Part shown: positions 62,391 through 64,000 of the stretch, piece after piece | Position numbering within the stretch: the stretch's first letter is position 1 | How the letters are laid out: each line of letters begins with the position of its first letter | Origin: Callaeas wilsoni | Taxonomy: Eukaryota > Chordata > Aves > Passeriformes > Callaeidae | Assembly (NCBI GenBank): GCA_013398955.1 | Contig: VWPU01000905.1 | Coordinates: forward strand, 496,001 to 560,000 | Direction: 5' to 3' | DNA length: 64,000 bases | Made by a program: the position numbers and the translations under genes | The notes under the pieces: generated by a model | Databases searched by the model: none | What the model was told of the DNA's origin: nothing | What the model saw: only the letters and a program-made list of their open reading frames with translations

Positions 62391-62424
62391 AAGACTTATT
62401 ACATTTCAAGACTTATTACATTTC
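62391..62424 (+). repeat. 17-base perfect tandem duplication
   Basis: aagacttattacatttc occurs twice head to tail (62391-62407 and 62408-62424) without a mismatch. Confidence 0.96.
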
Positions 62425-62489
62425 ATCATAGTTTCTAAAATATCCCTGTTTAATATTAGCTATTTGCTTTCAGAATAAGGAGTCTTGCC

Positions 62490-62506
62490 TTTATTATTAT
62501 TATTAT
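62490..62506 (+). repeat. (TTA)n microsatellite
   Basis: Five to six consecutive TTA/ATT triplets. Confidence 0.9.
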
Positions 62507-64000
62507 GGTAGAAGTCGTTCTTTTGTCAGAATTTTGCCATATATGCTATGAACAATCCAATTTTAAATGTTTCATAAGCATATTCATTAATATATTAGAG
62601 CAAGTCAAAAAATACATAGTAAAAAAATGCATAGCAAAGTTTGCAAGGAGAGGAATAAAATTAGTATTTCCAGTGCCTCAGCTACTCCTTTTCAAGTGTT
62701 TGATGAAAGCCAAAACTGTACAGTCTGATTTTCACCCATCCTTCCTGCTACATTAACTACATCTGCTGAAATCACAGGGACAAAGACAAGACAGAAACAA
62801 ATTATTAAAATTACAAGAGAACTAATGTGGTAATTTATTTTTTATAATTATGTGACATAGTGAACTCCTGTCAATAATGCACAACTATTGAATATAGTGC
62901 AAAAATATTGTTAACATTGAAATCAACTGAAATAAATTCAACAAGGCTGGTCAGAGCAAATGTGTTACAAATATATTGTCCACAGCTGTCATAAAATCCA
63001 TGGATGCTACCTGATCTCCTTTTAATATGTCAGCCTTTCTAAACAACTTTATGAACAAGAGAATTCTTCTCTGAACCTTTTGTCTACATACACATGTAAA
63101 CTTATACATACATATATATTTAAGAAATAGTAAAAAATATGTATAGATTTTACAAAAGAGATTGGTGTTAAAGCCTACAGGCTCCAGTCATTAGATATTA
63201 CTTTGCTTCCCAGCTAGGGAGATAAGGTAGCCCTGAATAATTTCTTAATGAGTAGAAGTCTTTTTTAAAAATACTGTTGCAATCCAATCAGCATAAACTA
63301 ATGCTCTCTTTTTCCACTTAAGAGTGTAACAGACTTTAAACTATGGTCTTTGCCAGGTAATTTAGCACAGCACCAGTTATATTAATATTTCTGTTCTATT
63401 TGTCTAAATCATCTATGCACTGGAATAATTCACGGTGCCATTGTACCAGTTTTTTCCAAACAATAATTACAGAAACTGACACAAAATACTTGATTTGTAG
63501 GTGGGCTTATTCTTTAAATGGATCTTGTTAATGGAAAAGGCTCGTGATTCATGAGTGTAGTTTAATGCAAAACAACTTTATGCCATGGTAAATTACCATC
63601 AAAACATAAAAAATAAATGAAGCCAAGTTGTGCCTGAAATTAATCAAAACTATCTTGAAAGGTTCTTGATTTGCAATCTAAAATACAAATTGACAGAAAT
63701 AAAAACTTAATATAAAACACAAAACTAGAGGCATCTGAATATTTGGCAGGTAAGTACTGATAGAATATATTTTATAGGAAATTAAAGCTGCAGAAAAAAG
63801 CTAAGGGTATTTAAATATTTTGTACGAGCTCTTCAGTGGTGATTGTTCCCTTCCACAGACACCAAATTTGATTTCTTATACCAGTATTTGAAAACCAGTT
63901 TGCTGCTACCAGAAGTGGCCATCAGTTTACACCACTAGTGCTCCCACTGCATTTGCCTCCTGCAGAACTGGGAAGTTGCAGTTGTTTCTTTGTTCCTTTT

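Larger units (their letters stand above)
60561..64000. other. AT-rich noncoding sequence
   Basis: No gene is recognised. It contains a 17-base perfect tandem duplication (62391-62424) and a short (TTA)n near 62490-62506. The 112-codon minus-strand frame at 61297-61635 has no recognisable domain. Confidence 0.5.

Noticed and set aside
1..64000. CRISPR arrays, tRNA, rRNA or snRNA genes, and prokaryotic operons
   Set aside because: No regularly spaced identical repeats, no tRNA-like or rRNA-like segments and no dense coding were seen. The repeat content is that of a bird nuclear genome.

Overview
The window looks like a piece of a bird nuclear genome from an AT-rich, gene-poor region: either intergenic sequence or the inside of a very large intron. 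The main evidence is the repeat content. There are nine recognisable CR1 (chicken repeat 1) LINE fragments, several ending in the CR1 3' octamer-type repeat. There are three fragments of an older L3/CR1-like LINE, and three LTR-type segments that resemble avian endogenous retrovirus LTRs. There are no SINEs, no bacterial-style operons and no long open reading frames. The bird order cannot be fixed from this; the LTR types suggest Neoaves, which is inference.

I see no host protein-coding gene, no exon I can defend, and no tRNA, rRNA, snRNA or CRISPR array. Most open reading frames are 60-110 codons of chance AT-rich sequence. The longer ones (up to 202 codons) lie on GC-richer repeats and are explained by them. 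The only protein signal is relics of CR1 ORF2 reverse transcriptase, all broken.

Layout: 1-2060 is noncoding with a polypyrimidine tract and a minus-strand CR1 3' end. 3545-5090 is an old minus-strand CR1 ORF2 segment. 6003-6632 is a plus-strand CR1 3' end. 7380-9260 holds two oppositely oriented L3/CR1-like relics that share a 27-bp exact inverted match. 10640-10848 is a G/T-only tract. 13288-17645 holds three CR1 fragments and one L3-like fragment. 21010-21885 is a GC-rich LTR-type repeat with an internal period of about 50 bp. 23340-23870 is an unexplained GC-richer patch. 30130-32110 holds two convergent CR1 elements. 33623-34158 is a solo LTR. 34160-50285 is mostly unique AT-rich sequence, interrupted by an A/C-only tract at 42680. 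50286-51530 is a minus-strand CR1 that has lost its RT core internally. 52780-53440 is a minus-strand LTR-like insert. 56310-56480 is a small GC-rich patch. The remainder is AT-rich noncoding sequence with microsatellites.

I found no novel gene system. The observations most worth checking are the internally deleted CR1 at 50.3-51.5 kb, the inverted L3-like pair at 7.4-9.3 kb, the subrepeat structure of the LTR at 21 kb, the recurring strand-asymmetric A/C tracts, and the two unexplained GC-rich patches. All homology statements rest on recognition by eye; no alignment or database search was run.
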